From the NCBI GenBank assembly GCA_016296165.1, contig JAEDJV010000086.1, forward strand, positions 1-10,484: 10,484 nucleotides of DNA. The letters are read 5' to 3'. This document shows positions 7,109 to 10,484 of the stretch, piece after piece. Made by a program: the position numbers and the translations under genes. Positions within the stretch are counted from its first letter, which is position 1. Each line of letters opens with the position of its first letter. This stretch comes from Oscillospiraceae bacterium (GTDB taxonomy: Bacteria; Bacillota; Clostridia; Oscillospirales; Ruminococcaceae). The notes below the pieces were generated by a model. The model had not been told where the DNA came from. It ran no database searches and worked only from the letters and a program-made list of their open reading frames with translations.

Positions 7109-7115
7109 ATACTCA

Positions 7116-10100
7116 ATGAACAGAAAAATTAGATTTTCGGCATGTTTTCTTGCAGCAGCAATGATGATGTCATCATTCGGAGCATATGAAAATATCGGTG
7201 TAAGCAATGTCGTCAATACAACAGTTGTAACAGCTGCTGAAACTTCTGTTAAGATCCTGAACACAGTCGGATTTGGTGAAGGCATGTATGCGACATGGTC
7301 TTCAGTTAGTGGTGCTTCAGGATATAACGTATATGTTGACGGTGCCCAGATTGATTCGATGCTTATAAGACAGTATCAGGGCTATATGAGGGCTGATGCG
7401 GTAGGCCTCAAGGCAGGAAGCCATACAATGAAAGTAGTTCCGGTTATCAACGGAAAAGAAGATTCTTCAAAGGCAGCAGAGACAAAGGCTTCCGCTTATG
7501 CTCATGACAGATCAGGGTTCGGATTTGTGAACGGTTCATCATCAGGTGCGTATAATGATGATGGTACACTCAAGTCAAATGCACTGGTTGTATATGTAAC
7601 AGATGCGAACAAAGATAACGTGACGGTAAATATTGATGCTGGTTCAGGTCTTACGAATGTTTCCGGCGTACAGAATATTCTTCTCGCATATAAAAAGGGT
7701 AAGGAAACCAGACCACTTTGTCTGAGATTTATAGGAAACATAACAGATCCTGCTAATACACCTAAGGGCGATCTTATGGTAGATACAGTTAAAGCAGGAC
7801 TTACTGTTGAAGGTATAGGAAACGATGCAGTATTTAACGGTTTTGGACTGGTTTTAAAGAACAGCTCAAACGTTGAAGTGAGAAACATAGGCTTTATGAA
7901 CTGTAACAGTTCCGAAGGTGATAACTGCGGACTTCAGCAGGCAAATAATCATGTATGGGTTCACAACTGTGATTTCTTCTATGGAGATGCAGGTTCTGAT
8001 GCTGATCAGGCAAAGGGCGACGGTGCACTCGATACAAAAACTTCTACATATATTACTCATTCCTACAATCACTTCTGGGATAATGGAAAATGTAATCTTC
8101 AGGGTATGAAGAGTGAAAGCACAGAGAACTATATCACATACCACCACAACTGGTATGATCACTCAGACTCTCGTCATCCTAGAATCAGAACATGTTCAGT
8201 TCATATCTACAATAACTATTTTGACGGAAATGCCAAGTACGGAGTAGGCGTAACAATGGGAGCATCTGCTTTTGTTGACAGCAACTATTTCAGAAACTGT
8301 CCTAACCCGATGATGAGTTCAATGCAGGGAACAGATGCCATGGGTGAAGGAACTTTTTCCGGTGAAGACGGCGGTATCATCAAATCGTTCAACAATGTTT
8401 TCGTTGATGCAAAGAGTTATGTAAAATATTCAGATAACAATACAAGTTTTGACGCTTATGAAGTGTCAAATCCAGCAGATAAGGTTCCTTCTGGTGTTAA
8501 GACACTTCAGGGAGGCACAGGTTATAACAACTTCGATACTTCATCAGTTATGTACAAATATACAGCTGATGCACCTGCTGATGTTCCTTCAGTAGTAAAA
8601 TCAAAAGCCGGACGAGTAGATGGCGGCGACTTCAAGTGGCAGTTTGACAATGCGGTTGATGATGTAAGCTATGCAGTAAATCAAGGCCTTAAGAGTGCTC
8701 TTGTAAATTATAAGTCATCAATAGTTGCAATCGGAAGCGGATTTAAGGAAGACAACTCAAATCCACCTGTTGTAACAACAGTTACAGTTACAACAGCTTC
8801 AACTCCTGTCACAACAGTATCTTCGGCTGTATCTACAACTCAGAATACAACATCAACTTCATCACAGCAGGGAACAGTAACTGCTTCAGAAGTAATATTC
8901 TGTGCTCCAAACGGAAATGGTGACGGAACATATTCAAATCCTGCATCAGTTCAGTCAGCTCTTGAAAATATTAAGCCTGGCGGAGTAATCTGGCTTAAAG
9001 GCGGCATTTATAAGTTCAACGAAACAATTGTAATTCCTGAATCTAATAGTGGTACAGCTTCAGCATACAAGACAATAGCGTCTGCTCCTGGTGAGACAGC
9101 TGTGTTTGATTTCACTGGAATGTCAGTTGCTCCATCAAACAGAGGCGTTTCGATGGAGGGTAGCTACTGGCACTGGTATGGTGTTCAGATTCAGAAAGCC
9201 GGCGACAATGGCATGATTCTCTCCGGAAGCAACAATATCATTGAGATGTGTGTATTTAACAATAATCAGGATACTGGTCTTCAGATAAGCAGAACAAATA
9301 CAAATTACGCAAACATTTCACAGTGGCCGTCAAACAATCTCATCAAGAACTGTACAGCATATGACAACTGCGATGATGCTACAATGGAAAATGCAGACGG
9401 ATTTGCAGCAAAACTTACATGCGGTGAAGGAAATGTATTCGAAGGCTGTATGTCATATAACAACTCCGATGACGGATGGGATCTCTATGCTAAGGAAGCA
9501 ACAGGTCCGATTGGTGTAGTTAAGTTCAGAAACTGTATCGCTTTCAGAAACGGATATACAACTGATGGCAGAGGCTATGGCGACTGTGACGGTAACGGAT
9601 TCAAACTTGGCGGTTCAGGCGTAGGTACTGCTCACGTACTTGAAAACTGTGTTGCGTTTGAAAACCTCCACCATGGTTTTACAGATAACAATAACCCTAA
9701 GTTTGGTTCACTTACAAGCTGCACATCATACTCAAATTCTATTGGCGGCGGTAAGGCAAACTTCCAGCTTGACAGATGTACAGCCGGTACATTCAAAAAC
9801 CTTCTCTCATATGTAGGTCCTGGAAAATGTTCAAGCGATAAATTCAATGGAAACATAACAAACAGCGTATTTTCAAACAGCGGCAAGTACTGGAGAGTAA
9901 GTGGAACAACTGCGGTTGCTAACAGTAAGGCTGGCGATAATGTAAGCGGCCCTACAGACAATGATTTCAAGAGTGTTAAAGCTCCTGCGATGGATACAGA
10001 TTTCCACAAGGCATGGAGAAATGCTGACGGTTCAATCAATACACAGGGATTCCTTGAAGTAGTATCTTCAAGTGAGTATGCCTCAATGGGCGCTGTAATG

Positions 10101-10445
10101 TCTGCATTCTCATCACAGACACCAACATCACTTCCTAAGTATGACACTTCAGAACCTGTAGTTACAACAACCACTACAGCTGTAACAACAACTACTACAA
10201 CTACAACTACAACCACAACTACTGCTCCGGTTACACAGCTGATTTATGGAGATATAAACGGTGACGGTGAAGTTGATATGACAGACCTCTCAGAACTCTC
10301 ACTCTATTTCTTAAATGAAAAGGAACTGAATGATGGACAGAGAGCAGCTGCAGATACAACAGGTGACGGAGAACTTGATATTGCCGATCTTTCACACCTT
10401 AAACAGTATGTTTCAAAGAAAATAAGCTGGATAGGTAGAAAGTAA
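7116..10445 (+). CDS. Secreted cellulosomal dual pectate lyase (PL1-PL9-dockerin)
   Basis: This 1109-residue enzyme should cleave polygalacturonate by beta-elimination outside the cell. A signal peptide (MNRKIRFSACFLAAAMMM) opens it, cleaved perhaps near residue 38-40. Residues 44-128 look like a fibronectin III-type module. PL1 spans about 132-541: VWVHNCDF where many members have vWIDH, GDGALD at 301-306 with likely calcium ligands, and RHPRIR at 353-358 matching RxPxxR with the catalytic arginine. A Thr/Ser/Val linker (550-587) follows. PL9 spans about 592-1000: D761 in NADGF and DDGWD at 785-789 fit the four calcium aspartates, and K830 in NGFKLGG fits the catalytic lysine. A poly-Thr linker (1015-1040) leads to a type I dockerin (1043-1104) with calcium loops starting at D1046 and D1080. 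The dockerin implies docking on a cohesin scaffold. Probable control is by the divergent AraC gene. All expected active-site positions are present. Confidence 0.93.
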   Translation: MNRKIRFSACFLAAAMMMSSFGAYENIGVSNVVNTTVVTAAETSVKILNTVGFGEGMYATWSSVSGASGYNVYVDGAQIDSMLIRQYQGYMRADAVGLKAGSHTMKVVPVINGKEDSSKAAETKASAYAHDRSGFGFVNGSSSGAYNDDGTLKSNALVVYVTDANKDNVTVNIDAGSGLTNVSGVQNILLAYKKGKETRPLCLRFIGNITDPANTPKGDLMVDTVKAGLTVEGIGNDAVFNGFGLVLKNSSNVEVRNIGFMNCNSSEGDNCGLQQANNHVWVHNCDFFYGDAGSDADQAKGDGALDTKTSTYITHSYNHFWDNGKCNLQGMKSESTENYITYHHNWYDHSDSRHPRIRTCSVHIYNNYFDGNAKYGVGVTMGASAFVDSNYFRNCPNPMMSSMQGTDAMGEGTFSGEDGGIIKSFNNVFVDAKSYVKYSDNNTSFDAYEVSNPADKVPSGVKTLQGGTGYNNFDTSSVMYKYTADAPADVPSVVKSKAGRVDGGDFKWQFDNAVDDVSYAVNQGLKSALVNYKSSIVAIGSGFKEDNSNPPVVTTVTVTTASTPVTTVSSAVSTTQNTTSTSSQQGTVTASEVIFCAPNGNGDGTYSNPASVQSALENIKPGGVIWLKGGIYKFNETIVIPESNSGTASAYKTIASAPGETAVFDFTGMSVAPSNRGVSMEGSYWHWYGVQIQKAGDNGMILSGSNNIIEMCVFNNNQDTGLQISRTNTNYANISQWPSNNLIKNCTAYDNCDDATMENADGFAAKLTCGEGNVFEGCMSYNNSDDGWDLYAKEATGPIGVVKFRNCIAFRNGYTTDGRGYGDCDGNGFKLGGSGVGTAHVLENCVAFENLHHGFTDNNNPKFGSLTSCTSYSNSIGGGKANFQLDRCTAGTFKNLLSYVGPGKCSSDKFNGNITNSVFSNSGKYWRVSGTTAVANSKAGDNVSGPTDNDFKSVKAPAMDTDFHKAWRNADGSINTQGFLEVVSSSEYASMGAVMSAFSSQTPTSLPKYDTSEPVVTTTTTAVTTTTTTTTTTTTTAPVTQLIYGDINGDGEVDMTDLSELSLYFLNEKELNDGQRAAADTTGDGELDIADLSHLKQYVSKKISWIGRK
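8763..8876 (+). other. Thr/Ser/Val-rich linker between PL1 and PL9
   Basis: Residues 550-587 of the pectate lyase are dominated by T, S, V and Q and have no predicted fold. It is a flexible inter-domain spacer, common in ruminococcal secreted enzymes and a possible site of O-glycosylation. Confidence 0.85.
10164..10223 (+). repeat. ACA/ACT codon repeat encoding the poly-Thr linker
   Basis: Twenty codons encode five Thr, Ala, Val, then thirteen Thr, almost all ACA or ACT, giving a microsatellite-like tract of period 3 and partly 6. It joins PL9 to the dockerin. Copy-number change here would stay in frame and alter only linker length. Confidence 0.88.
10242..10427 (+). other. Type I dockerin domain
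   Basis: Two duplicated EF-hand-like segments are visible. The first loop DINGDGEVDMTD has calcium ligands at 1, 3, 5, 9 and 12 (D1046, N1048, D1050, D1054, D1057). The second, DTTGDGELDIAD, has D1080, D1084, D1088 and D1091 but Thr instead of Asn at position 3. Each is followed by a helix (LSELSLYFL; LSHLKQYV). Loop positions 10-11, which commonly set cohesin specificity, are MT and IA, so the two halves are not symmetric in that respect. The domain closes the protein. Confidence 0.92.
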
Positions 10446-10484
10446 TTATAAAACACATTTATACCAACCTCTTAAACGTAAAAC

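Larger units (their letters stand above)
6789..7115. other. Divergent regulatory region between AraC and pectate lyase genes
   Basis: This 327-base, strongly AT-rich stretch holds no gene. It contains one promoter facing each way (6828-6856 minus and 6990-7018 plus), an exact 12-base direct repeat (ttgtgaatgtgt at 6803-6814 and 7072-7083), a pair of gtactga repeats 24 bases apart (6918-6924 and 6942-6948), and an inverted repeat at 6849-6862. These are candidate binding sites for the AraC regulator. I see no riboswitch or small RNA structure. Confidence 0.7.

Noticed and set aside
7074..7115. Upstream extension of the pectate lyase to GTG 7074
   Set aside because: There is no ribosome binding site and it would bury the signal peptide behind 14 residues; ATG 7116 has GGAGGA 7 bases upstream.
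7862..8234. PL1 domain might be catalytically dead because VWVHNCDF replaces the textbook vWIDH motif
   Set aside because: The RHPRIR catalytic motif and the GDGALD calcium segment are intact, and the change matches a recognised-looking PL1 subgroup pattern rather than decay; no stop or frameshift is present.
9632..10216. Long minus-strand open frame (194 residues) beginning with poly-Val
   Set aside because: It is the antisense of the poly-Thr linker and PL9 coding region; it has no ribosome binding site and no family-like composition.
10446..10484. Terminator after the pectate lyase gene
   Set aside because: The 39 remaining bases show no stem-loop with a T tract; it probably lies beyond the window.

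Overview
The window reads as chromosomal DNA of an AT-rich Gram-positive anaerobe of the Clostridia, most likely a fibre-degrading Ruminococcus or close relative (Oscillospiraceae). The basis is the Firmicutes-style order of housekeeping genes (yceD-rpmF, then der-plsY-gpsA), strong AGGAGG-type ribosome binding sites, and a secreted multidomain pectate lyase with Thr-rich linkers and a C-terminal type I dockerin, the mark of cellulosome-forming ruminococci. The genus is an inference; no rRNA gene is present to settle it.

Layout. Bases 1-445 hold the 3' end of a YceD/DUF177 gene and rpmF (ribosomal protein L32), closed by a strong terminator. Bases 546-3566 hold a tight three-gene cluster, der (ribosome-assembly GTPase), plsY and gpsA (the first steps of phospholipid synthesis: G3P formation and its acylation), closed by a second hairpin. 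Bases 3625-6007 hold a sensory diguanylate cyclase (PAS-like, PAS-like, GGDEF, GAF-like) that overlaps by 8 bases a small FMN-binding flavin reductase-like protein. This pair runs convergently into an AraC-family regulator on the minus strand (6015-6788). One AT-rich hairpin covers both gene ends and can terminate transcription from both sides.

Bases 6789-7115 are a divergent regulatory region with a recognisable sigma-A type promoter pointing each way and several short repeats. To its right, 7116-10445 encodes a 1109-residue exported enzyme: signal peptide, FN3-like module, PL1 pectate lyase, Thr/Ser linker, PL9 pectate lyase, poly-Thr linker, dockerin. The divergent AraC regulator is a natural candidate for its controller, possibly sensing a pectin-derived sugar.

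The left 3.5 kb is ordinary housekeeping DNA. The accessory and more interesting part is 3625-10445: a possible c-di-GMP/flavin signalling pair, and a regulator-enzyme pair for pectin breakdown. I saw no mobile elements, CRISPR arrays, tRNA or rRNA genes, and no clear case for a wholly new system.
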